Notes under the pieces: model-generated
The model's database searches: none
Told to the model about the DNA's origin: nothing
What the model saw: the letters and a program-made list of their open reading frames with translations, nothing else
Shown here: positions 33,227 through 42,840 of the stretch, one piece after another
Numbering within the stretch: the first letter of the stretch is position 1
How the letters are laid out: every line of letters begins with the position of its first letter
Assembly (NCBI GenBank): GCA_910574015.1
Contig: CAJSYQ010000013.1
Location: 1 to 64,000, forward strand
DNA from: Eubacteriaceae bacterium
GTDB taxonomy: Bacteria > Bacillota > Clostridia > Lachnospirales > Lachnospiraceae
Reading direction: 5' to 3'
Length of the DNA stretch: 64,000 nt
Translations under genes and position numbers: made by a program

Positions 33227-34417
33227 ATGACAAATAAAAGAGGACGCTTTGGTATCCACGGGGGACAGTATATCCCCGAGACACTGATGAATGCGGTGAT
33301 CGAGCTGGAAGAAGCGTATCATAAGTTCAAAGCGGATCCCAAATTTAACCGGGAACTGAACACACTGCTGAATGAATATGCGGGGAGACCCTCCCGGCTG
33401 TATTTTGCCGGGAAGATGACTAGAGATCTGGGTGGAGCGAAGATTTATCTCAAGCGGGAGGATCTGAACCATACCGGATCACACAAGATCAATAATGTTC
33501 TGGGGCAGGCGCTGCTGGCCAAAAAGATGGGGAAGACCCGTCTGATCGCAGAGACCGGGGCGGGGCAGCATGGGGTTGCCACAGCCACCGCGGCGGCGCT
33601 TCTGGGGATGGAGTGTGTTGTCTTTATGGGAGAGGAGGACACTGTCCGCCAGGCGCTGAATGTCTACCGCATGCGGCTTTTGGGAGCGGAGGTGGTCACA
33701 GTGAAAACCGGGACGGCAACGCTGAAAGATGCCGTGTCGGAGGCAATGCGGGAATGGACATCCCGGATCAGTGACACTCATTACTGCCTTGGCTCCGTGA
33801 TGGGGCCGCATCCATTTCCCATGATCGTCCGGGATTTCCAGTCCTTTATCTCCAAAGAGACAAAGGAACAGCTTCTTGCCAGAGAGGGCAGGCTTCCAGA
33901 CGCCGTGGTGGCCTGCGTCGGCGGTGGGTCCAATGCCATGGGGAGTTTCTATCATTTTATAGAGGATCGGGAGGTAAGGCTTATTGGCTGCGAGGCGGCG
34001 GGAAGGGGGATTGACACCTTTGAGACCGCTGCTACGGTGAATACGGGAAAGGTTGGTATCTTTCATGGAATGAAATCCTATTTCTGCCAGGATGAATACG
34101 GGCAGATTGCGCCGGTATACTCCATTTCCGCCGGATTGGATTATCCCGGCGTCGGACCGGAGCACGCTTATCTGCATGATACGGGACGGGCCGAATATGT
34201 CCCGGTGACGGATGAGGAGGCGGTGATGGCCTTTGAGTATCTGTCAAAGACGGAGGGGATCATCCCCGCCATTGAGTCCGCCCACGCCGTCGCTCACGTT
34301 ATCAAGATGGCGCCGGCCATGAGAGAGGATCAGATCATTGTTGTTACTATTTCCGGCAGGGGCGATAAGGATTGTGCCGCCATTGCCCGCTACAGAGGGG
34401 AGGATATCCATGAGTAA
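33227..34417 (+). CDS. trpB: Tryptophan synthase beta subunit
   Basis: About 396 residues, the pyridoxal-phosphate enzyme that joins indole and serine. The cofactor lysine is in [16 protein letters not shown]; further TrpB1-type blocks are [35 protein letters not shown] and the serine-binding SGRGDKD near the end. ATG at 33227 follows GGAGGATATT; longer readings run back into trpC. It overlaps trpA by eight bases, so the two subunits are made together. Confidence 0.94.
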   Translation: MTNKRGRFGIHGGQYIPETLMNAVIELEEAYHKFKADPKFNRELNTLLNEYAGRPSRLYFAGKMTRDLGGAKIYLKREDLNHTGSHKINNVLGQALLAKKMGKTRLIAETGAGQHGVATATAAALLGMECVVFMGEEDTVRQALNVYRMRLLGAEVVTVKTGTATLKDAVSEAMREWTSRISDTHYCLGSVMGPHPFPMIVRDFQSFISKETKEQLLAREGRLPDAVVACVGGGSNAMGSFYHFIEDREVRLIGCEAAGRGIDTFETAATVNTGKVGIFHGMKSYFCQDEYGQIAPVYSISAGLDYPGVGPEHAYLHDTGRAEYVPVTDEEAVMAFEYLSKTEGIIPAIESAHAVAHVIKMAPAMREDQIIVVTISGRGDKDCAAIARYRGEDIHE

Positions 34418-35192
34418 CATTACGTCAGCCTTTGAAAATGGAAAGGCATTTATCCCGTTTATAACCTGCGGTGATCCGGATCTGGAGACCACCGCGGCGG
34501 CTGTCCGCGCCGCCGTCCAGAACGGGGCGGATCTCATCGAGCTTGGCATTCCCTTTTCAGATCCCACGGCAGAGGGACCAGTGATACAGGGGGCCAGTCT
34601 CAGGGCGCTGAAGGGCGGGGTCACTACGGATAAGATCTTCGGGCTGGTCCGGGAGCTGCGCAGGGATGTAACGGTGCCCTTTGTATTTATGACATATGCC
34701 AATGTGGTGTTTTCGTATGGGGCGGAGCGCTTTGCAGCCTCCTGCCAGGAGACAGGAGTGGACGGCATCCTTCTGCCGGATGTGCCTTTTGAGGAGAGGG
34801 AAGAATTCGCCTCGGTCTTTTATCCGTATGGTGTGGAACTGCTCTCTCTTATTGCGCCCACTTCCGAGAACCGCATCGCCATGATCGCCAGAGAGGCGGA
34901 GGGTTTTTTGTATATCGTGTCCAGCCTTGGTGTGACGGGGACAAGAGAAGAGATTCGGACAGATCTTGCTTCCATCGTGGAGGTTGTCCGGCAGAATACC
35001 AGCATTCCCTGCGCCATCGGTTTCGGCATCTCCACACCGGAACAGGCGGAGAAGATGGCGGGAATCTCGGATGGGGCCATCGTAGGGTCTGCCATCATTC
35101 AGATTTTTGAGAGATATGGAAAGGATGCGCCGGCATATGTGGGTGAGTATGTCCGGGAGATGAAAGAAGCGGTGAGGCGGGGGAACGGTTGA
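34410..35192 (+). CDS. trpA: Tryptophan synthase alpha subunit
   Basis: About 260 residues. It cleaves indole-3-glycerol phosphate to indole and glyceraldehyde-3-phosphate. Glu44 in [11 protein letters not shown] is the first catalytic carboxylate. The second, normally Asp in ADGP, is Glu55 here ([12 protein letters not shown]). The barrel ends with [27 protein letters not shown] and [11 protein letters not shown] for phosphate binding. ATG lies inside the trpB end behind GGAGGATATCC. It is the last gene of the operon; no clear terminator is visible before the next promoter. Confidence 0.93.
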   Translation: MSNITSAFENGKAFIPFITCGDPDLETTAAAVRAAVQNGADLIELGIPFSDPTAEGPVIQGASLRALKGGVTTDKIFGLVRELRRDVTVPFVFMTYANVVFSYGAERFAASCQETGVDGILLPDVPFEEREEFASVFYPYGVELLSLIAPTSENRIAMIAREAEGFLYIVSSLGVTGTREEIRTDLASIVEVVRQNTSIPCAIGFGISTPEQAEKMAGISDGAIVGSAIIQIFERYGKDAPAYVGEYVREMKEAVRRGNG

Positions 35193-35210
35193 AATTAAAA
35201 ACGGTTTCAG

Positions 35211-35239
35211 TTGAATCTTCGATATATCCATGTTACAAT
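35211..35239 (+). promoter_or_regulatory. Sigma-A promoter of the Cys/His-repeat protein gene
   Basis: TTGAAT (35211-35216), 17 bases, TACAAT (35234-35239). The downstream ATG is about 40 bases from the expected start of transcription. It gives the small secreted-protein gene its own promoter after the trp operon. Confidence 0.65.
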
Positions 35240-35284
35240 GGATAAAATTATATAGTTTTCCAGGAACAGGAGGTGACTGAGGAA

Positions 35285-35668
35285 ATGAAAAAAGCAGTTC
35301 TGATCTTTGCTGCCGTTCTTATGATCCTGCCATCGGCAGTGACAGCACAGGCGCACGGACATCACGGAAACGGTCATCATAGTACGGTGAAGAAAACATA
35401 TGCTCCCTGTACTGTGTCGAGCTGTCATAAGACAGGCCAGCACAGACACAACAACAAATATTATTGTGGAAGCTGCATCACCTACAGGCAGTGTACTGTG
35501 GCGGGCTGCCACAAGAATGGAAAACACAGGCACAAAGGGAAATGCTATTACGGGCATGCTTCCGGCGGCAGACGATACAGCCAATGCAGGGTGGTAAACT
35601 GCCGCAAGACAAGGAAACATAAGCACAATGGGAAGTACTATTATGGTCATTCCACGATCAGGCGGTAG
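35285..35668 (+). CDS. Small secreted protein with three Cys/His-rich repeats
   Basis: About 127 residues. A signal peptide (KKAVLIFAAVLMILPSAVTAQA) is followed by HGHHGNGHH and three repeats of about 25 residues: PCTVSSCHKTGQHRHNNKYY, QCTVAGCHKNGKHRHKGKCY and QCRVVNCRKTRKHKHNGKYY. Each has two Cys five residues apart, then a basic stretch with His pairs and an aromatic YY or CYY end. Spacing suits metal binding or disulfides and the net charge is strongly positive. I do not recognise the family. It has its own promoter and a terminator downstream, and precedes the M60 peptidase gene. ATG follows GGAGGTGACTGAGGAA. Confidence 0.75.
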   Translation: MKKAVLIFAAVLMILPSAVTAQAHGHHGNGHHSTVKKTYAPCTVSSCHKTGQHRHNNKYYCGSCITYRQCTVAGCHKNGKHRHKGKCYYGHASGGRRYSQCRVVNCRKTRKHKHNGKYYYGHSTIRR

Positions 35669-35699
35669 ACCATCTGGCAGCTTGAACAGGAATCAATTC

Positions 35700-35741
35700 A
35701 AATATTTGTCTGTGTCCCAAGGGGTGCAGGCAAATATTTTT
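35700..35741 (+). terminator. Rho-independent terminator before the M60 peptidase gene
   Basis: AAATATTTGTCTG (35700-35712) pairs with CAGGCAAATATTT (35727-35739) over 13 bases with one wobble and a 14-base loop, then a short T-run. It isolates the Cys/His-repeat gene from the peptidase gene, or acts as an attenuator for the latter, since no separate promoter is obvious between them. Confidence 0.7.
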
Positions 35742-35763
35742 GTATCTTTATGAGGAGGTAACT

Positions 35764-38700
35764 ATGAGACGCTGGATCGCAGTTTTCATGACGGCATGTC
35801 TGTCCCTGCAGACATGGACATATGCTGATACTCCGGTTTCTGCAGCCGGAACTACAGCAGTGCAGAGCGAGGAAACAAAAGAGACGGTTTCCAGAGCAGT
35901 AAGGGAAGGGATATCGCAGACAGAGTGCGCATTGGAGGTTGAGGTGCGCTCTTCGCTTTTATTTCCTTTTCAGGGAAATGTAACCGTTAAGATAAGCAGC
36001 AATAAAACAGAGGAGCAGCAAAAGATTCTGGATTTCAAAAATACGGACGGCTCTTCGCAGACCGCCCGATTTGATGTTCCCGAGGGAAATTATTCTATAT
36101 CGGTTCAGGCCGGCCGGTTTGCGGGGTACTCCCAGACCGCAGTGGTCAAGAGGGGCTGGATCTCAAAGGTGCAGGTCAGCCCGGTCAGAACGGAAACCGG
36201 CAGCAGTGCTGTTCCGGGCTGGATCCGACCCGGGGACTTTAACGGAGATAAGGTGATAGACAGTAAGGACACCGATATCGTGCTTTCCACGCTCCGAAAG
36301 ACTCCTGGGAGTGCAGCGGCTGACCTCAACGGGGACGGCAGTACGGATCTGGTGGATCTGCAGAATCTCGTTCAGAGCATCGATGAAAATCAGGTGTCCC
36401 ATGTAGAGAAGCTTGGACTGCCAAGGAAGGTTCAGGCATCGGGGGAAACAACGGTAGAGGGCAGCATCCTTAACTTTATGAATGGAGAGGGCGACATTAC
36501 CCTGAGACCTTTTGACCGGGAGAGCGCTATCTCAAAGGACAATCCGGCGGGACTGGAGTTCACACTTGCAGACCAGCATGTTCCGACGCCGAAAATCCAG
36601 GGAATTACTATACATGCACCGATGGAAGAAAAAGATGGCACCATTACCAGCGGTATAGCGGATGGAGAAGCGGTGGTGGTCTGTGAGGACGGAAAGGGAG
36701 GAGAACAGGAAACGGTATTTTCCCTTTCTGACGGGCAGGCGGCAGAAAAAACAGGAATCCGCAGGATGAGCAGGGCAGATGGAGCTAAGGTGTCCGCCGC
36801 CAGCCTCAGCGTGGACGCCAGCGGGGCTCTGGTTCTGGATTTTGGCACGCAGCTGGCAGTAAAAAGAGTTGTGATCCGCATTACCGGGACGAAGAAAACG
36901 GAGCCCCTGATCAATATAGCCAAGGTAGAATTTGTCAATAATATGGAGGACCGCATACCGGCGCCCCAGCTGGATATACCGACGGTAAATACACCGGTAT
37001 CGGGGAACGAGTCGCTGACAGTTTCATGGAGCGCACAGCGGAACATAACCGGTTATGAGGTGTATGTGTCCAGTCAGGCCACGGGCGAGTCACAGATCCT
37101 CCGGGTGGCAAATACAAAGCATCTGATCACATCGATCAACGATAAGGAACTGAAGAATTTTGAAACATACCGGATCAAAGTCCGTTCTGTCAACGGGGAC
37201 TGGAAGAGCCCCTGGTCAAAGGAAGTGACGGGGGTGCCAAAACCGCAGAAACTACCGGCCGCCCCGGATCATGTCAAGGCGGAGGGAGGGTACCGGTCCA
37301 TTACGGTATCCTGGAAGGATATGGATGATGCCAGTGGGTATATGGTATTTTTCCGAAAATCTTCCGATACGGATGCGGCTTATAAGCCGGTGGTAAAAGG
37401 TTTTCAGCCCGTCAAGGCGGGGACGGGAAGGCTGGAGGGAACGAAATATGTCATATCCGGACTGGAAGACAACACCGAGTACTCTGTCTATGTAACCGGA
37501 TGGAATGAGCTTGGCTGGGGAAAGGCTTCTCTTGTTTCCAAAGCATTTACAAAGAATACAGCGCCTCCGCAGCTCCCGAAGTATCGCCTGCTGAATACCT
37601 CAAGAGGAGAGGGAGTTCTGACGGCGCATATCCAGAATGCCGTATATGGCGGGAGCGGCGGCGCCCGGATGGTAGGGAGTCCGCTGGATACCACGGCAAA
37701 CAGCGCTCTGGGACTGGTGGATGATAACTACGGTTCCTACTGGACCAAGACAGACTGGGATGACGGTGTGGCATACCCTGCTGCATCCAAAGGAATGGTA
37801 GTGACACTGGACAATAATTATAAGATGAATTATATGACCTTTGCTGCAGCGGATATGAAAACCGGTGTGAATACTGTCCGGGTCGGTTACTGGAGTAAAG
37901 AAGATAAGCAGGAGCAGACAGTGGGGGCACGGCTGATCGCTAAGACCGATGCGGGGAATAATCCTTACTATATCGTGAAATTTGACAGGACCATTACGGC
38001 GGACCGGATACATCTGTGTCTTGGCAGAAGCTGGGGCGGCGCCGGGGATCTCGTTGTGGGTGAGATCCATTTTCACAAATATGATTCTCTGGAAGACGAC
38101 ATTATGGGACTGTACCAGGATGACATGCATACCACCCTGCGGGAGGATGTGACGGCATCGGTGATCGACGCACTGGAGCGCCGGCTGGAAACGGCGGACA
38201 CAGAGAGCGGGGAGAAACATCCGCTGTACCAGGAATTAAAACTGGAATGTAAGACTGCCCGGGAAATACTGACGTCGGCGCTTGAACCGGCCCGCCGGGT
38301 AGAGAACCAGATCACAGCGGCGAAAGATACCCATCTGGGATTTGGCGGACTGAATTCTTGGCAGCCGCTTGGGAAAGCAGCCTATGCGGGTGAGAGCCTT
38401 CTTGTGTATGTGGGACATAATACGAAGAGGACAGGGGACGCAGCGGCGCTGAAGCTGGTGGTGACGCAGCATCATGCCGGATCTTCCGCAGTAATGAAAA
38501 CCATGGATCTGAAAGTGGGGAGAAACGAGATCACGATTCCCCAGATAACCACAACGGATCAGGAACGGGGCGGCCAGCTCTATATCTCCTATACGGGGAA
38601 CGACGCCGCAGACCAGTATGCCGTCCGCGTCAGCGGGGGCAGCAGCATTCCCGTGCTGAGCGTATATGGAAAGACAGGGGCGGCCAGGACGGAGGCCATA

Positions 38701-41001
38701 CAGACCTATGTGAAGGAGCTGGAGACTCATGTCAAAACATTGGAGGAGAGCCACAGCAGACAGCACACGGGGACTAAAAATGTAGATTACCCGTATGACA
38801 AAACCAACTGCATCTTAAATGCCACCGATATTATGATGAAGGAAATGATGTATTCACTCCCGGCGGAACAGGTATGGGCAGGTCTGGCAGGGGCAGAAGA
38901 TAAAGCGGCCAAACTGGATCAGGCATTACAGGCGATGGAGAAAACCATGACCCTGTTTTACCAGCACAAGGGACTGAGCGATTCTGCGGGAACGGAGAGA
39001 GGCAAAAACGCACTGCCGTCGCAGCATCTGAACATCCGCTATATGAGAATGTTTGCTGGGGCCTTTATGTATGCTGCTGGAAACCATATCGGAATTGAGT
39101 GGAGCTCCGCCACACTGGCCAGCGCCCCCAGTGACTGGTCTGGATTTGGCTGGGGCGTCGCCCATGAGATCGGCCACAATATCAACCAGGGCAGCTATGC
39201 TGTCGCTGAGGTTACCAATAACTATTTTGCCCAGCTGCTGACGAAGACGCCGGGCAGGACGCGGTTTGATTATGCCAAGGTGTATGAAAAGGTAACATCC
39301 GGTACGGTGGGACGTTCTTCCAACGTGGCCACACAGCTTGCCCTGTACTGGCAGCTTCATCTTGCCTATGATGACAACCCGGAGGACAAATATATATATG
39401 ATAACTATGAGGATCAGTTTAACAATCTCTTCTTTGCCAGGGTGGACACCTATGCCAGAAATCCTGCCAAGGCCCCGCAGGAGGGACTGAAGCTGAATGG
39501 CGGCGCGGACCAGAATCTGATGCGGCTGGCCTGCGCGGCGGCGGAGAAAAATATCCTTCCATTTTTCCAGCGCTGGGGAATGGAGCCGGATGCGGCGACC
39601 ATTACCTATGCACGGAAATATGGGGATGCTGAGACCAAAGCCCTCTATTATGTCAACGATGCGGCAAGGGATTACCGCGCCGCACATCCAGGTGAGACCG
39701 GAACGGTAAAAGATCAGGATGCGGTTCAGGCATCCGCTGCGGCCAGGGGCGGCCAGGTGGAGATAACCATCCGCACAGACCGGGACGAGGACCTGATCCT
39801 GGGATATGAGATCAGCCGGAGCATGATCTCAAATGGGAAAAAGAAAACAGAAGTAGTAGGATTCCAGCCGGTGGATACCGCCGCTCGGACAATCTATACC
39901 GATACGATCTATTCCATAAATAACAGAGTTATGGAATACGAGGTAAGGGCTGTGGATAAATACCTGAACTATTCCAGACCAGCTGCCGCAGGTTCTACTA
40001 AGATCCAGACAGACGGCATACTGGATAAAACGGAGTGGACGGTGGAGACGGATATGACGTCGGCAGACGACATCGTCATGGAACCTGACACAGACGATCC
40101 GGACAGCGGTTATCACGCCGACCGGCCGGACAGCACAGAGGCAAAGAGGGTGCACAGCATAGACCGCATTCTGGACGGAGACCGGACAGAAACCGGTACT
40201 TATCACGGTACCAGTAAGGGCACGGCGGTGATCACCATTGACATGCATCGGACGGAACAGGTCACCGCGCTGAAATATCTTGGCGACTCACTGGCGGAGG
40301 TTACCATAGAGGTCAGCCAGGACGGTGCGGAATGGACCGCAGTGAAAGAAAATGTCCGGGGCCTTGGGGGATCCGCCGAGAAGACCATCTGGTTTGACTC
40401 GGTAAAGGAAGGCGAGAGAGACCACTGGATCGGCACCTATGATGCCAGGTATGTGAGGCTTGCCATTTCCCATACAGGGAATATTGCTGTCAGGGAAATC
40501 GAGCTGTGCGGCCCCACCGGCGACAACGTGGAATTTATGGAGGCGGAATCGGGCCAGCCAGCCATCGGTGTACTGACGGCGGATTATAAATATGGAAGTC
40601 AGGCATCGGATGTTATAAAGAAGGGGTCCCTGATCTTTACCGGGACATATAAAGGCAATCCTGCCTATAACGTAGTAGTATTGTATGATACCGAGGGCAG
40701 CGTTATTGGTGCGAAAGGCGGAGAAACCCAGTCGGGACAGGTGATATTTGCCAGTGTTCCGGCACAGGGAAATCTTGGGGAGACATCAGAGGGGACCTGG
40801 GTATATTATGTGGAGCCGGGGCAGTGGGATGCCGCTGCACTGCAGAAGCTTCAGGGCGTGCGGGCAGAGCTGTACCGTGTAGACGACGCGTTGACACTGG
40901 AGGGCGAACGGATCGTCAGTGATACACAGATGATCTCCATACCCCATCAGATTCCGAACATTACATTAACAAATGGAGGCAGAAGTGAAAAAGTGGATTA
41001 A
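35764..41001 (+). CDS. Secreted multidomain M60 (enhancin-like) metallopeptidase with dockerin-like module
   Basis: About 1745 residues. A signal peptide (RRWIAVFMTACLSL...) leads to a dockerin-like duplication at residues 155-208 (DFNGDKVIDSKD and DLNGDGSTDLVD, two calcium loops). Two fibronectin type III domains follow near 399-495 and 499-605, then a discoidin-like region near 620-770. The M60 catalytic domain covers about 880-1250, with zinc motif His1134-Glu1135-x-x-His1138 and Glu1149 downstream (AHEIGHNINQ). A second discoidin-like domain lies near 1465-1585. Relatives of this domain cleave mucin-type glycoproteins. ATG follows GAGGAGGTAACT. There is no LPXTG anchor; the next gene overlaps it by 17 bases and may encode its docking partner. 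Confidence 0.88.
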   Translation: MRRWIAVFMTACLSLQTWTYADTPVSAAGTTAVQSEETKETVSRAVREGISQTECALEVEVRSSLLFPFQGNVTVKISSNKTEEQQKILDFKNTDGSSQTARFDVPEGNYSISVQAGRFAGYSQTAVVKRGWISKVQVSPVRTETGSSAVPGWIRPGDFNGDKVIDSKDTDIVLSTLRKTPGSAAADLNGDGSTDLVDLQNLVQSIDENQVSHVEKLGLPRKVQASGETTVEGSILNFMNGEGDITLRPFDRESAISKDNPAGLEFTLADQHVPTPKIQGITIHAPMEEKDGTITSGIADGEAVVVCEDGKGGEQETVFSLSDGQAAEKTGIRRMSRADGAKVSAASLSVDASGALVLDFGTQLAVKRVVIRITGTKKTEPLINIAKVEFVNNMEDRIPAPQLDIPTVNTPVSGNESLTVSWSAQRNITGYEVYVSSQATGESQILRVANTKHLITSINDKELKNFETYRIKVRSVNGDWKSPWSKEVTGVPKPQKLPAAPDHVKAEGGYRSITVSWKDMDDASGYMVFFRKSSDTDAAYKPVVKGFQPVKAGTGRLEGTKYVISGLEDNTEYSVYVTGWNELGWGKASLVSKAFTKNTAPPQLPKYRLLNTSRGEGVLTAHIQNAVYGGSGGARMVGSPLDTTANSALGLVDDNYGSYWTKTDWDDGVAYPAASKGMVVTLDNNYKMNYMTFAAADMKTGVNTVRVGYWSKEDKQEQTVGARLIAKTDAGNNPYYIVKFDRTITADRIHLCLGRSWGGAGDLVVGEIHFHKYDSLEDDIMGLYQDDMHTTLREDVTASVIDALERRLETADTESGEKHPLYQELKLECKTAREILTSALEPARRVENQITAAKDTHLGFGGLNSWQPLGKAAYAGESLLVYVGHNTKRTGDAAALKLVVTQHHAGSSAVMKTMDLKVGRNEITIPQITTTDQERGGQLYISYTGNDAADQYAVRVSGGSSIPVLSVYGKTGAARTEAIQTYVKELETHVKTLEESHSRQHTGTKNVDYPYDKTNCILNATDIMMKEMMYSLPAEQVWAGLAGAEDKAAKLDQALQAMEKTMTLFYQHKGLSDSAGTERGKNALPSQHLNIRYMRMFAGAFMYAAGNHIGIEWSSATLASAPSDWSGFGWGVAHEIGHNINQGSYAVAEVTNNYFAQLLTKTPGRTRFDYAKVYEKVTSGTVGRSSNVATQLALYWQLHLAYDDNPEDKYIYDNYEDQFNNLFFARVDTYARNPAKAPQEGLKLNGGADQNLMRLACAAAEKNILPFFQRWGMEPDAATITYARKYGDAETKALYYVNDAARDYRAAHPGETGTVKDQDAVQASAAARGGQVEITIRTDRDEDLILGYEISRSMISNGKKKTEVVGFQPVDTAARTIYTDTIYSINNRVMEYEVRAVDKYLNYSRPAAAGSTKIQTDGILDKTEWTVETDMTSADDIVMEPDTDDPDSGYHADRPDSTEAKRVHSIDRILDGDRTETGTYHGTSKGTAVITIDMHRTEQVTALKYLGDSLAEVTIEVSQDGAEWTAVKENVRGLGGSAEKTIWFDSVKEGERDHWIGTYDARYVRLAISHTGNIAVREIELCGPTGDNVEFMEAESGQPAIGVLTADYKYGSQASDVIKKGSLIFTGTYKGNPAYNVVVLYDTEGSVIGAKGGETQSGQVIFASVPAQGNLGETSEGTWVYYVEPGQWDAAALQKLQGVRAELYRVDDALTLEGERIVSDTQMISIPHQIPNITLTNGGRSEKVD

Positions 41002-42121
41002 TATTTTGGTGACAGCATTTGTTTTGATCATGGCAGTCCCTGCCGTTTCCCAGGCGGCAGAAAAGGCGGGCGGAACCCTTACGGCGGCGGGAAATAACGT
41101 CGCCGTGACGGTGACGCTCCCAGAGGGAAGGACAGAGGCCATCACGACACTGCGCCTGCAGCTGCGGGTATCTGTCGGCAGCGGCACCATGGATAAGCCG
41201 GCCTTTACCTTTGACCTTGCGGTGAAGAGCGCGGTGAGGGATGCGGACATCAGAAAAGAGAAAGACAATAGTTATACGATAGATATTATACTGTCCGGAA
41301 AGAAGGACCAGAAGATATTTCATACAAATGGAACCGTGAAAATCGGAACCGTCAGCTTAAAACCCACATCCGCCGCTTTTGCTGCCACCGTTGCTTTTGC
41401 TGGGAAAAGCGGCGCAGCCAGTGTGCCCACAGTGGATTATGTGGACAGCAGCGGATTGTCCGCCATAACGGTTCCCCTGGCCGGAACGAAGCCGGCAGAG
41501 GTGAAAAAAGCGGCGGCCCAGACATTTTCCTCAGTCAAACCAAAGCTGACCGTTTCTGTTAAAAATGGATCCAGAAAAGTAAGATTTGGATGGAAAAAGG
41601 TTTCTGGCGCCAGCGGATATCTTATATATCAGTACAATACAAAGACAAAGAAATATAAGAGGATAAAGACCATCACAGGGGAGAAGAAGCTCTCCTGGTC
41701 AAAAAATTTTTCCTGGGGGACAAAATATACCTTTAAACTCCGTGCCTTTCAAACTATGCCAGGCGGAGGAAAAACATATGGGAAGTACAGCTCTGCCGTA
41801 AAATCAGTAGTGCCGCCCTCGGCGGTAAAGAAATTTTCCGCGGAGTTCTGGAGCGTGGGCAAGGCCGGGCTTCTCTGGAAAAGAGTGCCGAAGGCGGGGG
41901 GTTACCAGATCTACCGCAGCGCGAAAAAGAAGGGGAAATATAAGCTTGCCCGGACCATCAGGAAGGGGAAGACAACCCGATGCACCAGCATTAAGCATAA
42001 GAAAGGGAAAACGTATTATTATAAGATCCGGGCCTATATAAAGCCCGCCGGGAAAAAGCGCGTATACAGTAAGTTCAGTGCAGTGAAAAAATATAAGAAT
42101 ACAGGAAAAAGGAAACGGTAA
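40985..42121 (+). CDS. Secreted protein with cohesin-like domain and two FN3-like repeats
   Basis: About 378 residues. GTG at 40985 follows GGAGGCAGAA inside the end of the peptidase gene. A signal peptide (WINILVTAFVLIMAVPAVSQA) precedes a beta-rich domain at about 25-165: VAVTVTLPEGRTEAITTLRL, KPAFTFDLAVKSAVRDADIR, SYTIDIILSGKKDQKIF and TVKIGTVSLKP. This order of strands resembles divergent cohesins of gut Lachnospiraceae. Two very basic FN3-like modules follow (GWKKVSGASGYLIYQYN and WKRVPKAGGYQIYRSAKKKG), suited to binding the cell wall. I infer a scaffold-like partner for the dockerin-bearing peptidase. The cohesin assignment is from pattern memory. Confidence 0.7.
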   Translation: MKKWINILVTAFVLIMAVPAVSQAAEKAGGTLTAAGNNVAVTVTLPEGRTEAITTLRLQLRVSVGSGTMDKPAFTFDLAVKSAVRDADIRKEKDNSYTIDIILSGKKDQKIFHTNGTVKIGTVSLKPTSAAFAATVAFAGKSGAASVPTVDYVDSSGLSAITVPLAGTKPAEVKKAAAQTFSSVKPKLTVSVKNGSRKVRFGWKKVSGASGYLIYQYNTKTKKYKRIKTITGEKKLSWSKNFSWGTKYTFKLRAFQTMPGGGKTYGKYSSAVKSVVPPSAVKKFSAEFWSVGKAGLLWKRVPKAGGYQIYRSAKKKGKYKLARTIRKGKTTRCTSIKHKKGKTYYYKIRAYIKPAGKKRVYSKFSAVKKYKNTGKRKR

Positions 42122-42127
42122 AGGATA

Positions 42128-42778
42128 GTGCGATATTTTATATCAGATCTGCATTTCTTTCATGAGAGCCTTCTTACTAAGATGGACAAAAGGGGATTCG
42201 CCACCTGTGATGAGATGCACGAATATATGCTCCGCCGCTGGAACGAAAAGGTGCGACCCGCCGATGAGGTGGTGATCCTTGGCGATGTGTCAATGGCCCG
42301 GGGCGGACCTACCAGCGAAATTCTCCGGCACCTGAACGGACGGCTGTATTTGATCGTGGGCAATCATGACACCTATCTGAGAGACAGAAGGTTTGATGCC
42401 TCGCGATTTGAGTGGATCAAACCCTACGAGGAGATTCATGATAACAAGAGAAAGATCATCCTCAGCCATTATCCGGTATTCTGCTATAATGGGCAGTACC
42501 GCCGGGATAAGGAGGGAAATCCCAGGACATATATGCTGTATGGGCATGTCCATAACACCCAGGATGAGATACTTGTGAACCGCTTTATCCGGGAGACAGA
42601 GCGGATGCTCTGCCAGGGGCCGGGAGATAAGGAGCCGCTGCCCATTCCCTGCCAGATGATCAACTGCTTCTGTATGTTTTCGGACTACACACCACTTTCT
42701 CTGGACGAGTGGATCGCAGTGGATCGGAAGAGAAGGGCGGAAATGGAACCGTGCGGTGCAAAGAGATCAAGTATTTGA
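42128..42778 (+). CDS. Metallophosphoesterase (calcineurin-like)
   Basis: The 216-residue protein carries the metal motifs FISDLHFFHES, EVVILGDVSM, LIVGNHDTYLRD, ILSHYPVF and YGHVHNTQ in the usual order, with a Cys-rich C-terminal part. Small enzymes of this group are uncharacterised phosphoesterases or phosphodiesterases. A GTG start at 42128 has AAAGGA close upstream, overlapping the previous stop region. It follows the cohesin-like gene by six bases. The promoter of the next gene overlaps its stop codon. Confidence 0.85.
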   Translation: MRYFISDLHFFHESLLTKMDKRGFATCDEMHEYMLRRWNEKVRPADEVVILGDVSMARGGPTSEILRHLNGRLYLIVGNHDTYLRDRRFDASRFEWIKPYEEIHDNKRKIILSHYPVFCYNGQYRRDKEGNPRTYMLYGHVHNTQDEILVNRFIRETERMLCQGPGDKEPLPIPCQMINCFCMFSDYTPLSLDEWIAVDRKRRAEMEPCGAKRSSI

Positions 42779-42802
42779 CTTTATGCTGAATTGTGATACA
42801 CT
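42775..42802 (+). promoter_or_regulatory. Sigma-A promoter of the aldo/keto reductase gene
   Basis: TTGACT (42775-42780), 16 bases, TACACT (42797-42802). It overlaps the end of the metallophosphoesterase gene. Transcription would start about 30 bases before the TTG start of the reductase. Confidence 0.65.
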
Positions 42803-42840
42803 GAAAAGAAACGAAGACGTGGAAGACTGAGGTGACCATA

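Noticed and set aside
34410-35192. Loss of the catalytic Asp in trpA
   Set aside because: The position is Glu in TAEGP, a conservative change I recall from other Lachnospiraceae TrpA proteins, so not a sign of inactivation.
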